64,000 nucleotides of DNA from Streptomyces phaeolivaceus (GCF_009184865.1 NZ_CP045096.1:6696001-6760000); one strand, 5' to 3'; positions 9,066-18,164 are shown, counted from the first letter of the stretch. Notes: generated by a model from the letters alone, not told the origin. Numbers and translations: made by a program.

Positions 9066-9419
9066 ATGGACGTCCTCATCCACATCCTCGTCGCCCTCCA
9101 CATCATCGGCATCGCCTCCCTGCTGGGCGGTTTCCTCACCCAGATGAAGGCCATGGGGCAGGGCACCGCCCGCTTCGTCCCGGCCATGCTCCACGGCGCC
9201 CTCACCATGCTGATCACCGGTGCCCTCCTCGTCGGCCTCAACCAGGCCGACGACCAGCCCGTGAACAACATCAAGATCGGCGTCAAACTCGCCCTGCTGA
9301 TCGTGATCCTGGGGCTGGTCTACGTGAAACGCGACGACGAGACGGTGGAGAAGCCCCTGTTCGCCCTGGTGGGCGCGCTGACCACCGTGAATATTTTCAT
9401 CGCGGTCCTGTGGATATAG
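9066..9419 (+). CDS. small integral membrane protein (start codon abutted by intron)
   Basis: A 117-residue protein of about four helices, beginning MDVLIHILVALHIIGIASLL. The central loop DDQPVNNIKIGVKL and the C-terminal FIAVLWI are familiar from a conserved uncharacterised Streptomyces membrane protein; function is unknown. The A and T of the present ATG probably come from the intron's 3' end and the G onward from the original exon. The gene therefore still has a start codon, but its original upstream region is now about 1.4 kb away. The only purine-rich GGAGG lies about 35 bases upstream, too far for efficient initiation. Splicing, or an intron-borne promoter, would be needed for normal expression. 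Confidence 0.8.
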   Translation: MDVLIHILVALHIIGIASLLGGFLTQMKAMGQGTARFVPAMLHGALTMLITGALLVGLNQADDQPVNNIKIGVKLALLIVILGLVYVKRDDETVEKPLFALVGALTTVNIFIAVLWI

Positions 9420-9481
9420 CGAAGCAGGCCCCGAGATGAGTCCGGAATGATGCGGTCATGGCTGAGTCGGGGGAGAGGCAC

Positions 9482-12400
9482 ATGGTGTACCGGGTGCTCG
9501 CGATCGTATCGGGGGTGTGCTCGGCTGCGGGAGGGCTGTGGCTGTCGGGCTGGTTGTGGCGGCACACGGACCTCATGGACAGCCGAGATGTGGGCGACGA
9601 CTTCTTCGCCGCGGTTCCCATTGTTCTGCCGGGCGGTATCGGACTCGCCCTGGCGGCCGTCGCGTGGATCAGCTGGGGCCCCGGCGCCGGCCGCGGGCAG
9701 CCCAGGGAGGAGCCTGTCGCCGTCCTCGCCGCCTCGGTCCGAAGGGTTGTCCGCACCCGACTTCAAGTACCGCGATCCAGGCTGAGCCTGCCGCCCCTGC
9801 GCTGGGCCAGGACAGAGCCCGACCTCGGCGGCCCTCCGGGGGCGAGTCCGGAGCACCAACTGCTCCCGATGTACAGAACATCGCACGACAAGCGACTGAT
9901 CATCATCGGTGATCCCGGTTCGGGCAAGACGAGAATGGCGCACACCCTGGTCCTCGGCCTCGTGCAGGACCGTACGCCGGACGCGCCTGTTCCGGTGCCG
10001 GTGTCGGTCGCCACGTGGACCCCGGAGGCGGGGCTCATCGACAGGTGGCTGGCCGGCCGGTTGTACGAGGAGTTCGGCCTCCCCCGGGAAGCGGCACTGG
10101 AACTGGTGTCGGGCCGGCGGGTACTGCCGGTCCTCGACGGACTGGACGAGCTCTCGGCGCCCCATCGCGCCGTGTTCGTCGAGCAGTTGACGAGGTCGAG
10201 GTGGGCCCGGACCTCGGGCGGCGGATATGTGATGACCTGCCGCACCCAGGTCTACGAGGAGGAGTTCGCCGCCCACCGCGCCGGCCGGCTCGGCCGAGTC
10301 GTCCGGCTGCTGCCGCTGGACCCGCGGACGATCCTGACGGACGACGGCTGGAGCGGTCCCGACGAGGCGCAGCGGTGGGCGCCCGTGGCGCGGGCGGTCG
10401 AGGCCGATCCCGGCGGCCCACTGGCCCAGGCACTGTCCTCGCCGTTGATCCTGGTACTGGCACTGAGCGCGTACGAACGCCGAGACCCTGCCGAACTCCT
10501 CGACCGCGCACGCTTCCCCGGGGTGGACGAGATCACCCGGCGCGTCCTTGAGAACGCCGATCCGACCGCGAACTTCGAACTCTGGCGTGACGACGACGGA
10601 CGTCGGCGGCGTCCCGGGGACCGAAGGCGCTGGCTGGAGGTCCTGACCCGAGTCATGGGCAGCGCCGACGACGAGCTGCTGCTGTGGTGGCGCATGGCGG
10701 GGGCGTCGGCGCTGTGGTGGATGGTGCCGGCGGCGCGGTCGCTGTTGATCGTCCTGTCGGCGTCGGCCGTCCTCGCCACCGGCTCGTCCCGGGCCGCTTT
10801 CGGAGTCCTGGTCGGCTGCGTGCTGGCGCAGTCGATCACCGTGTCGCTGGAGGGCGAGGTGCCCCGGCGGGTCGGCGGCTGGAGTGCCGAGCGGTCGGGG
10901 CCCAGGCGGTGGGTGCGATGGGCGCTGGGGGGCACGGCGGGGGCCGTCGCCGCGTGCGCGGCGACGGCGCTGTCGAGCACTGCCGGATCCGGCGGGGGTG
11001 GCGCGGTCGCTCCGGAGGCGGCACCGGTCGCGGTGGGGCTGACCGTGGTGCTCGTCTGTCTGCTGGCCGGATTCGGCCTCGCGCTGGCTCTCGGCGTGCG
11101 GGAGATCGATGCCGTTCCCTCCGCCGACCGTCGCGTCGGCGACCTCGTCCAGGACAGGCGCGCGGCACTGCTGAAGGCGGCCTCCGTCACGGTTCTCATC
11201 GGCCTCCCGATCGGCTACGGATGGCGGGACACGCTGTCCGCGCAGGACGGGTTCTCCCTGGCGGGTGCCTGTGTGCTCTGGTTCGTGACGGTGCTTCTCC
11301 TCGGCAGCGCGTGGGGCCGCTACCGGCTGGCCCACGCCCGGCTGGCCGTCGCCGGGGAACTGCCGTGGCGATTGCAGGCGTTTCTCGACCGGGCCGCCGC
11401 GGAAGGGCTGCTGACCAGTCCGGACGGATACGGAGAGGGCTGCCACGCCTACCGGCACGAACGGGTGCGTGACGCACTCGTGGCGAGCGGCGGCGGTGAC
11501 GACCCCCACCAGGACGCTGTCCGACACGTGCGCCAGGAGATCGTGGACGAGACACTCGCACAGCCGGAGGCCGTCGCCTACATCGCCTACACGGCGGATG
11601 GGGACTCGGCGGCCGAACAACGGGCGGCGGAACACATCGTCTCGTTGACCGAGAGAGCGCTCGACGACGACCTGCAGACCATCGCCGATGCCGGAGCGGA
11701 GGCGTACGGGCGTTTCCAGCAGGCACACCGCAGCATGCTCGCGGTACAGCGCAAGCCCTGGTGGGCGGGACCGGTGCTCACCTTCGTGTACGGCACGATC
11801 GCCGGCCTCGGCGTGATCTTCCTGCTGAACGCCGTGGGCCTGATGGGGATGGCCCTGGACGAGGTGGCCCTGGCATGGTTCGGGGCGGCTCTCGTCTGGC
11901 TCGGATTCCGGCAGTGGCCGACGTCGGCCGCCGCCTGGCACAGGCGTTGGGTGATTTCACCGGCGCCGGCCTTCGGCCCCCTCGTCGTGCTGTCGGTTCT
12001 GACGGGCGTCGCCCCCGATCGCCTTCCCGCCGTCGCGATGGTCTCCGCCGTGCTGACCGCACTCACCCTCCCCGTCTACCTCTACGCCCGCCCGCACGCC
12101 GCCACCCACCGCGCTCTCCGCCTCGAAGACCCCACGCGTTGGCCCGAACTCCCCGCCACCCGTTCCCGGGACGCCGCGGTCCAGGCAAGGCGTGACTGGC
12201 TGGCGGCCCTCGCCCGGGACGGTGTGATGCCGCTCCTGCGGGGCCGACTGCCGGTGGGTCGCGGCCACCAGAGCCTCAGCTTTCCCACGATCGACCCCTC
12301 CCGCCTCACCGGAATCCGCCGCTCCGACCAGTTCGTGGCCACTGAGGCGGCGCGGCAGACCGAGTACCACCTGAGGCAACTGGAGAGCGCCAGCCTCGGA

Positions 12401-13894
12401 GTGAGCGGGCCACGCGGGGCCGGCAAGAGCAGTCTCATGCAACGGTTCTGCGCACCCGACGCGGCGACCGCCGCCGACGACCTGCTCGTGCTGGTGCCCG
12501 CCCCGACGTCGTACGACCCGCGGGAGTTCCTGATCCACCTCTTCGCGGAGGTGTGCCGCAGGATCACCGGAGTGGAGGCGGCCGATGACGGGCCGCCCGG
12601 GACCGAGCCGACCCGCTGGAAGGCACGGGCGCAGCGGATCGGGGCGGCCTTCGCCGTGGTCGCCGGGGTGCTCACCTGCGTCGGGGCGTTCCTGTGGCCG
12701 CAGCTCACCGAACTCGGGCAGTCGTGGTCCGTGGATCGGCCGCTGCTCGTCGGAATCGGCGGAGCCGTGACCGCGGTCGTCGGTATCGGGTGGGCCCTGG
12801 TGCTCTCAGGGCGTTCCACGCGCAGGCACGAACGACGCACCGGAGCCGCGGAAGCCGCTGCCCTGCGCCATCTGCGCACCCTCCACTACCAACTGACCGT
12901 CATGCGCACCCGGACCAACCAGCTCGCGCTCCCCGCCGGCCTCCAACTCGCCGACGCGCGGCAGGTCCAGCACACGGAACAGGTGTTGACCTATCCCGAA
13001 CTGGTCGCACGGTTCCGGGCGTTGCTCGATCTCGTCGCGCTGGAACGGCGCCCGCTCGGCGGCCGGGTCGTGATCGGGATCGACGAACTGGACAAACTCG
13101 GCAGCGCCGAGGAGGCCGAGCGGTTCCTGAACGACCTCAAGGTCGTCTTCGGTATTCAGGGATGCCATTTCCTGGTCGCCGTCTCCGAGGACGCGCTCAC
13201 CGCGTTCGGGCGGCATGTGCTCGACGTGCGGACCGCGTTCGACAGTGCCTTCGACAAGGTCGTGGCCGTGCCGCCGCTCGACCTGGCACAGGCCCGCAGC
13301 CTGCTGGAACTGCGCGGTGTCTGGTTGCCCGAGCCCTACCTGTGGCTGTGCCAGGTGCTCTCCGGCGGGCTGCCGCGCGATCTGCTGCGTGCCGTGATGA
13401 GCCTCGCCGGTGCCAAGGCCCTGCGTGATGTCGGTGAACTCGCGCCTCTGGCCAGGGAACTGATCACCGAGGACGCGTACGCCGTACTGTCCGCGCAGTC
13501 CCGCTACGCGGCGACCCTGGCCGGTGACCACGCGCCTGCGGCCGCGCGCTGGATCGGCGAGGTCTCACAGGCGCCCGTGGACGCCGTCGAATGGGAACAA
13601 CTGATCTATACGATGCCCGCGATTCCCTCGGACGAGTACGAGACCCGCCGGGCCGCGGACCAGGTCCGGTCCTATCTCGCCCTGGGCGCGACCCTTCTGC
13701 GCACCTTCACCGACAGCGACGCCTCCGATCTCGCGCAGCGCCTCGACTGGCTGCGGTCCGCCGGTCCCGGGCCCCTGGGCCGGCTCACCACCGCCCGCGC
13801 CAAGCTCGCCGCGGAACCCGACGCGGCGTGGGCGGCGGTGAACCGCTATCGGCGCGAGATACCCCGCATGCTGGAGCTGCCCGGACGGACCTGA
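9482..13894 (+). CDS. giant membrane protein with NACHT-like and KAP-like P-loop NTPase modules
   Basis: About 1470 residues. Two N-terminal helices precede a first NTPase with Walker A GDPGSGKT (about 143-150) and Walker B VLPVLDGLDEL, the acidic pattern of NACHT/STAND proteins. A region of about nine to ten helices follows, including the LPWRLQAFLDRA segment usual behind Streptomyces NACHT domains. A second NTPase has Walker A GPRGAGKSS (about 976-984), two helices inserted before Walker B, and VVIGIDELDKL (about 1197-1207), the layout of KAP NTPases. ATG 9482 has GGGGGAGAGG five bases upstream; ATG 9458 lacks this. It sits in the accessory insertion next to intron and IS remnants. A defence or signalling role is possible by family analogy only. 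Confidence 0.8.
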   Translation: MVYRVLAIVSGVCSAAGGLWLSGWLWRHTDLMDSRDVGDDFFAAVPIVLPGGIGLALAAVAWISWGPGAGRGQPREEPVAVLAASVRRVVRTRLQVPRSRLSLPPLRWARTEPDLGGPPGASPEHQLLPMYRTSHDKRLIIIGDPGSGKTRMAHTLVLGLVQDRTPDAPVPVPVSVATWTPEAGLIDRWLAGRLYEEFGLPREAALELVSGRRVLPVLDGLDELSAPHRAVFVEQLTRSRWARTSGGGYVMTCRTQVYEEEFAAHRAGRLGRVVRLLPLDPRTILTDDGWSGPDEAQRWAPVARAVEADPGGPLAQALSSPLILVLALSAYERRDPAELLDRARFPGVDEITRRVLENADPTANFELWRDDDGRRRRPGDRRRWLEVLTRVMGSADDELLLWWRMAGASALWWMVPAARSLLIVLSASAVLATGSSRAAFGVLVGCVLAQSITVSLEGEVPRRVGGWSAERSGPRRWVRWALGGTAGAVAACAATALSSTAGSGGGGAVAPEAAPVAVGLTVVLVCLLAGFGLALALGVREIDAVPSADRRVGDLVQDRRAALLKAASVTVLIGLPIGYGWRDTLSAQDGFSLAGACVLWFVTVLLLGSAWGRYRLAHARLAVAGELPWRLQAFLDRAAAEGLLTSPDGYGEGCHAYRHERVRDALVASGGGDDPHQDAVRHVRQEIVDETLAQPEAVAYIAYTADGDSAAEQRAAEHIVSLTERALDDDLQTIADAGAEAYGRFQQAHRSMLAVQRKPWWAGPVLTFVYGTIAGLGVIFLLNAVGLMGMALDEVALAWFGAALVWLGFRQWPTSAAAWHRRWVISPAPAFGPLVVLSVLTGVAPDRLPAVAMVSAVLTALTLPVYLYARPHAATHRALRLEDPTRWPELPATRSRDAAVQARRDWLAALARDGVMPLLRGRLPVGRGHQSLSFPTIDPSRLTGIRRSDQFVATEAARQTEYHLRQLESASLGVSGPRGAGKSSLMQRFCAPDAATAADDLLVLVPAPTSYDPREFLIHLFAEVCRRITGVEAADDGPPGTEPTRWKARAQRIGAAFAVVAGVLTCVGAFLWPQLTELGQSWSVDRPLLVGIGGAVTAVVGIGWALVLSGRSTRRHERRTGAAEAAALRHLRTLHYQLTVMRTRTNQLALPAGLQLADARQVQHTEQVLTYPELVARFRALLDLVALERRPLGGRVVIGIDELDKLGSAEEAERFLNDLKVVFGIQGCHFLVAVSEDALTAFGRHVLDVRTAFDSAFDKVVAVPPLDLAQARSLLELRGVWLPEPYLWLCQVLSGGLPRDLLRAVMSLAGAKALRDVGELAPLARELITEDAYAVLSAQSRYAATLAGDHAPAAARWIGEVSQAPVDAVEWEQLIYTMPAIPSDEYETRRAADQVRSYLALGATLLRTFTDSDASDLAQRLDWLRSAGPGPLGRLTTARAKLAAEPDAAWAAVNRYRREIPRMLELPGRT

Positions 13895-13913
13895 CCGGGC
13901 TGTCGCCCTGCCG

Positions 13914-15113
13914 TCACGCCGGTCGCACCACGCTGTGGATCGAGGACTCGCCGTCGTAGAAGACCGACTCCTCGCGGACGTATGTGCCCGGCTTGGGGGC
14001 GTGGATCATCATGCCGTTGCCGATGTAGAGGCCGACGTGGCCGATGTTGTCGTAGAAGAAGATCAGGTCGCCGGGCCTGGCGTTCGACAGGGAGACGGTG
14101 GTGCCCGTGTTGACCTGGTCGTAGGTGGTGCGGGGGAGGTCGACGCCGGCGGCCTTCCAGGCGGCCTGGGTGAGGCCGGAGCAGTCGTAGGAGCCGGGGC
14201 CGGTGGCGCCCCAGACGTACGGCTTGCCGATCTGTGCGCGGGCGCGGGCGAGGGCCTTGGCGGCCTTCGAGGCGTAGGTGGAGTCCTCGGCCGGGGCGGC
14301 GGTCTCGGTGGATGTCTCCGTGCCGGCGGAGGCCTCCTCCTGGACCGTTCCCTGGGTTCCCTGAGTCTCCTGGCTCCCCTGGGTGTTCTGGGTCGGCTGG
14401 GCTGTCGCCGTCTGCTGCCGGGTGAGTTCCTCCGCCTTGCGGTCGGCCTCCTCCTGCTCGCGCTTCTCGATCGCGGCGAGCCGGGCCTTCTCCTCGGCGG
14501 TGAGGCTGGAGAGCAGTTCACGGGCCTCGGCCAGCTTCGCCTGGACCTTGGCCTTGCTGGTCTTGAGGGCGTTCTGTGACTCGGTGAGCTGTTCGAGGCT
14601 GTCGCTCGCCTCCTGGCGCTGCTCCGTCGCCTCGGCCTGCTCGGTGACGTACGAGTCGACGGCGTCCTTCTGACGGTCCGTCAACCGGTCCATCAGCTGG
14701 TTCTGGTCGAAGTAGTCCTGCGGGTTGTCCGCCAGGAGCAGCGAGGCCTGGTCGGGGGCGGCCGCGCCGTTGCGGTACTGGGCCGCGGCGAACGAACCCA
14801 GCTCCTCCCGCGCCTCGTTGAGCTTCTCCGTGCGCTTGGCGACGGTTTCGAGGAGGGTGTCGACCTGCTTCTTCTGCTTGGTCGTCTTCTCCTTGGCCGC
14901 GTTGTAGTTCTCGGTCGCCGACCCGGCCTGGCGGTAGAGGTCGTCGACCTTCTTCTCGACTTCCTCCAGGCTCGGCCTGTCGTCGGTCGACGGCGCGGCC
15001 GTGGCCGTCTGCGAGAGCAGGGCCACGGAGGTGAGGGCGGCGGTGGCGAGAGCGGGGGTGCGGATGCCCGCGCGCGTCCGGCCGGCCGGACGCGGCTTGC
15101 GGTGCGGCGCCAT
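13914..15113 (-). CDS. secreted NLP/P60 (C40) peptidoglycan hydrolase under c-di-AMP riboswitch
   Basis: A 399-residue protein. Signal peptide (cleavage probably after ATAA, about residue 40), long coiled coil (about 45-230, strongly Glu/Lys/Gln-rich), a Gln/Thr-rich linker with QGTQ repeats (235-270), then the NLP/P60 domain with Cys311 (DCSGLT), His359 (GHVGLYIG) and His371 (MIHAPKP). It probably cleaves peptidoglycan stem peptides outside the membrane. GGAAGGAGA lies about 8-9 bases before the ATG. The leader holds a ydaO-type riboswitch, which in Streptomyces links c-di-AMP to wall hydrolases. It is convergent with the NACHT/KAP gene, with only 19 bases between stops. Confidence 0.95.
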   Translation of the reverse strand: MAPHRKPRPAGRTRAGIRTPALATAALTSVALLSQTATAAPSTDDRPSLEEVEKKVDDLYRQAGSATENYNAAKEKTTKQKKQVDTLLETVAKRTEKLNEAREELGSFAAAQYRNGAAAPDQASLLLADNPQDYFDQNQLMDRLTDRQKDAVDSYVTEQAEATEQRQEASDSLEQLTESQNALKTSKAKVQAKLAEARELLSSLTAEEKARLAAIEKREQEEADRKAEELTRQQTATAQPTQNTQGSQETQGTQGTVQEEASAGTETSTETAAPAEDSTYASKAAKALARARAQIGKPYVWGATGPGSYDCSGLTQAAWKAAGVDLPRTTYDQVNTGTTVSLSNARPGDLIFFYDNIGHVGLYIGNGMMIHAPKPGTYVREESVFYDGESSIHSVVRPA

Positions 15114-15136
15114 GGTTCGGCGTCTCCTTCCGTTGT

Positions 15137-15332
15137 CCGCCTACCGAGTTAGCTGTCGGGTTCGGGCGCAAGCTTCGGAAGGTTTGCCCTACGACCCTTG
15201 CCGCGTGCGGCGGTCGGGTCGATTCACCCCAGAGGTCGGTGGGTCCCCGGCTCCGGCGCCGACGGAAGGCGTACCGGACTCGGCGGAGGCCGTGCGGCCC
15301 GGCGACGTTCGCCGGTTGGGTCGTACGGTCCT
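15137..15332 (-). promoter_or_regulatory. c-di-AMP riboswitch (ydaO-yuaA type)
   Basis: On the minus strand the leader contains the conserved elements in order: GGAGCCGGGGACCCA near 15254-15240, GGGGTGAATCGACCC near 15234-15220, AAGGGTCGTAGGGCAAACC around 15199-15181, and CCGAACCCGACAGCTAAC near 15166-15150. These match the ydaO-yuaA class, which binds c-di-AMP and usually turns off wall hydrolase genes. The hydrolase ATG is about 23 bases beyond the 3' boundary. Exact ends are approximate. Confidence 0.85.
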
Positions 15333-15514
15333 AGGGAAAAAGCTAGCCAACTCGTGTGGCCCGTGTGAAGGTTGATGTTCGATATGCCTGATACGTTTTC
15401 GTGACCTTAGCCTCTTCGGCGCGACAGACGGTAGGATCGATCGCTCACCGTCGCGCGGCGGTCGCGGTGCGTGGCGAGTGTGTACGGTTGTGAACTTCCC
15501 GGGGCGGCCTCCCG

Positions 15515-15537
15515 CTGTCAGTGGGGGCGCCTAGACT
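15515..15537 (+). promoter_or_regulatory. RecA-NDp/PafBC-type DNA-damage promoter of pcrA
   Basis: CTGTCAGTG (15515-15523), an 8-base spacer, then TAGACT (15532-15537). The described RecA-independent damage promoter of actinobacteria is TTGTCRGTG-N8-TAnnnT; only the first base differs. The ATG of pcrA lies nine bases after the -10, so the mRNA would have a very short leader. Damage induction of a UvrD-type helicase makes biological sense. Confidence 0.75.
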
Positions 15538-15546
15538 CGGAGAGCG

Positions 15547-18072
15547 ATGAGCAGCCTCTTTGACGACAGCTTTCTGGCGGACCTCCAGGCCCCCCGCGGC
15601 CACGCGGAGGAACCCCCGCCGCCGCCCGAGGACGATCACGTACCGGAGCCGCTTCCGGACGATCTGTTCGGCGGGAAGTTCGACGCGCCACCGGACCGGG
15701 ACGCGTACTACCGCGACGGCGCCCCCCGCCCCGCGATCGACGCGGCGGCGCTCCTGGACGGGCTGAACGAGAACCAGCGCGCGGCCGTGGTGCATGCCGG
15801 GTCCCCCCTGCTCATCGTCGCCGGCGCCGGCTCGGGCAAGACCCGGGTGCTCACCCATCGCATCGCCCATCTGCTGGGCGAGCGGCGGGTCCATCCCGGC
15901 CAGATCCTCGCGATCACCTTCACCAACAAGGCCGCCGGTGAGATGAAGGAGCGCGTCGAGCAGCTCGTCGGCCCGCGCGCCAACGCCATGTGGGTCATGA
16001 CCTTCCACAGCGCGTGCGTACGGATCCTGCGCCGGGAGAGCAAGAAGCTCGGCTTCACCTCCTCCTTCTCCATCTACGACGCCGCCGACAGCAAGCGGCT
16101 GATGGCGCTCGTCTGCCGTGATCTGGACCTCGACCCGAAGCGCTTCCCGCCCAAGTCCTTCAGCGCCAAGATCTCGAACCTGAAGAACGAGCTGATCGAC
16201 GAGGAGGACTTCGCCGCCCAGGCCTCCGACGGCTTCGAGAAGACCCTCGCCCAGGCCTACGCGATGTACCAGTCCCGCCTCCGCGAGGCGAACGCGCTGG
16301 ACTTCGACGACCTGATCATGACGACGGTCAATCTGCTGCGCGCCTTCCCGGACGTCGCCGAGCACTACCGCCGCCGCTTCCGGCATGTCCTCGTCGACGA
16401 GTACCAGGACACCAACCATGCCCAGTACGCCCTGGTCAGAGTGCTGGTCGGCACCTCCGAGCACCCGGTCGACGTCCCGCCCAACGAGTGGGACGTACCG
16501 CCCGCCGAGCTGTGCGTCGTGGGTGACGCCGACCAGTCGATCTACGCCTTCCGCGGTGCGACCATCCGCAACATCCTCCAGTTCGAGGAGGACTACCCGG
16601 ACGCGACGACGATCCTGCTGGAGCAGAACTACCGCTCCACGCAGACGATTCTGAGCGCGGCCAACGCGGTCATCGAGCGCAACGAGTCCCGCCGCCCCAA
16701 GAACCTGTGGACCAACGCGGGCGCGGGCGCCCAGATCACCGGCTATGTCGCCGACACCGAGCACGACGAGGCCCAGTTCGTCGCCGACGAGATAGACCGA
16801 CTGACGGACGCGGGCGACGCGAAGGCCGGAGACGTCGCCGTCTTCTACCGGACCAACGCCCAGTCCCGTGTCTTCGAAGAGATCTTCATCCGCGTCGGCC
16901 TGCCCTACAAGGTCGTCGGCGGCGTCCGCTTCTACGAGCGCAAGGAGGTCCGGGACGTCCTCGCCTACCTGCGCGTTCTCGCCAACCCGGAGGACTCCGT
17001 CCCGCTGCGCCGCATCCTCAACGTGCCCAAGCGCGGCATCGGGGACCGCGCCGAGGCGATGATCGACGCCCTCTCGCAGCGCGAGAAGATCAGCTTCCCG
17101 CAGGCCCTGAAGCGCGTCGACGAGGCGTACGGCATGGCGTCCCGCTCGACCAACGCCGTCAAGCGGTTCAACACGCTGATGGAGGACCTGCGGACCGTCG
17201 TCGACTCCGGCGCAGGACCGGCGACCATCCTGGAGGCGGTCCTCGAACGCACCGGCTATCTCGCCGAGTTGCAGGCCTCCACCGACCCCCAGGACGAGAC
17301 CCGTATCGAGAACCTCCAGGAACTCGCCGCCGTCGCCCTGGAGTTCGAGCAGGAGTCCGGGGCCGCGGCAGGCGAGGGAGAGGGCGAGGGCGAGGGCGAG
17401 GCCGTCGCGACGCCCGCCGGGCTCTCCGCCTTCCTGGAGCGGGTCGCCCTCGTCGCCGACTCCGACCAGATCCCCGACGAGGAGGAGGACGGCTCGGGCG
17501 TCATCACGCTCATGACCCTCCACACCGCCAAGGGCCTGGAGTTCCCGGTCGTCTTCCTCACCGGCATGGAGGACGGCGTCTTCCCGCACATGCGTGCCCT
17601 CGGCCAGACCAAGGAGCTGGAGGAGGAGCGCCGGCTCGCGTACGTCGGCATCACCCGCGCACGGGAACGGCTCTACCTCACCCGGTCCTCGCTACGCAGC
17701 GCCTGGGGCCAGCCCTCGTACAACCCGCCGTCCCGCTTCCTGGAGGAGATCCCGGCGACGCATCTGGAGTGGAAGCGCACGGGTGCCTCCGCGCCGGTCT
17801 CCTCGGGGCCGGCCGCCGGGGTCGTGTCCTCGCTGTCCTCGTCCCGCTCCCGTTCCTCGGCCTCCGGCGCGTCCGGCTTCGCGACCCGCCGAGGCAACGA
17901 GAAGCCGGTGGTCTCGCTCGCGGTGGGCGACCGCGTCACCCATGACCAGTTCGGCCTCGGCACGGTCGTCGGTGTCGGGGGCGCGGGCGCCAACGCGGAG
18001 GCCACGATCGACTTCGGTGACGCCAAGCCGAAGCGGCTGCTGCTGAGGTACGCGCCGGTGGAGAAGCTGTAG
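15547..18072 (+). CDS. pcrA: ATP-dependent DNA helicase PcrA/UvrD
   Basis: A superfamily 1A 3'-5' helicase of 841 residues. An acidic, Pro-rich N-terminal extension (1-70) precedes the Q-motif LNENQRAAV, Walker A GAGSGKT, motif Ia TFTNKAA, motif II VDEYQDTN, motif III GDADQSIYAFRGA, motif IV NYRST, motif V TLHTAKGLEF and motif VI YVGITRARERL. A Glu/Gly repeat (17370-17400) interrupts the 2B-2A region. The C-terminal 55 residues (VGDRVTHDQFGLGTVVGVGG) form the Tudor-like domain that binds RNA polymerase. It acts in nucleotide excision repair, replication restart and transcription-coupled repair. A damage-type promoter lies directly upstream. Confidence 0.97.
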   Translation: MSSLFDDSFLADLQAPRGHAEEPPPPPEDDHVPEPLPDDLFGGKFDAPPDRDAYYRDGAPRPAIDAAALLDGLNENQRAAVVHAGSPLLIVAGAGSGKTRVLTHRIAHLLGERRVHPGQILAITFTNKAAGEMKERVEQLVGPRANAMWVMTFHSACVRILRRESKKLGFTSSFSIYDAADSKRLMALVCRDLDLDPKRFPPKSFSAKISNLKNELIDEEDFAAQASDGFEKTLAQAYAMYQSRLREANALDFDDLIMTTVNLLRAFPDVAEHYRRRFRHVLVDEYQDTNHAQYALVRVLVGTSEHPVDVPPNEWDVPPAELCVVGDADQSIYAFRGATIRNILQFEEDYPDATTILLEQNYRSTQTILSAANAVIERNESRRPKNLWTNAGAGAQITGYVADTEHDEAQFVADEIDRLTDAGDAKAGDVAVFYRTNAQSRVFEEIFIRVGLPYKVVGGVRFYERKEVRDVLAYLRVLANPEDSVPLRRILNVPKRGIGDRAEAMIDALSQREKISFPQALKRVDEAYGMASRSTNAVKRFNTLMEDLRTVVDSGAGPATILEAVLERTGYLAELQASTDPQDETRIENLQELAAVALEFEQESGAAAGEGEGEGEGEAVATPAGLSAFLERVALVADSDQIPDEEEDGSGVITLMTLHTAKGLEFPVVFLTGMEDGVFPHMRALGQTKELEEERRLAYVGITRARERLYLTRSSLRSAWGQPSYNPPSRFLEEIPATHLEWKRTGASAPVSSGPAAGVVSSLSSSRSRSSASGASGFATRRGNEKPVVSLAVGDRVTHDQFGLGTVVGVGGAGANAEATIDFGDAKPKRLLLRYAPVEKL

Positions 18073-18103
18073 CCGACGGTCGTCCGGTGAGGCGACATGA
18101 CTC

Positions 18104-18126
18104 GGGCCCCTGCTGAGCAGGGGCCC
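18104..18126. terminator. bidirectional hairpin terminator
   Basis: GGGCCCCTGC and GCAGGGGCCC form a perfect 10-bp stem with a TGA loop, 31 bases after the pcrA stop and before the convergent M23 gene. A weak U-rich run (GTCTTCGTCTTCCTTTG) follows on the plus strand. Confidence 0.8.
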
Positions 18127-18164
18127 GGTCTTCGTCTTCCTTTGTCGTCCTGTGTCCGTCGCGC

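Larger units (their letters stand above)
7663..9067 (+). mobile_element. group II intron remnant (5' ribozyme part, maturase C-terminus, domains V-VI)
   Basis: The 5' end starts GTTGCG, near the group II consensus GUGYG, and continues with the typical ribozyme opening CTGAAAGCTGGCTC. At the 3' side lie the last part of a maturase (about 8593-8958), a well-formed domain V hairpin (8980-9013) and a domain VI-like stem ending near CTACCAAT. The middle, including the reverse transcriptase domain, is missing and is occupied by an IS21-type fragment (7876-about 8592). Joining the outer flanks would give an ATG followed by GACGTC, the start of the downstream gene, so the intron appears inserted within or immediately next to that start codon. 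Boundaries may be off by a few bases. Confidence 0.8.

Noticed and set aside
9320..11941. 873-codon open frame antisense to the NACHT/KAP gene
   Set aside because: It is a mirror of the strong GC-bias of the plus-strand gene; the product is low-complexity Arg/Gly/Pro with no motif.
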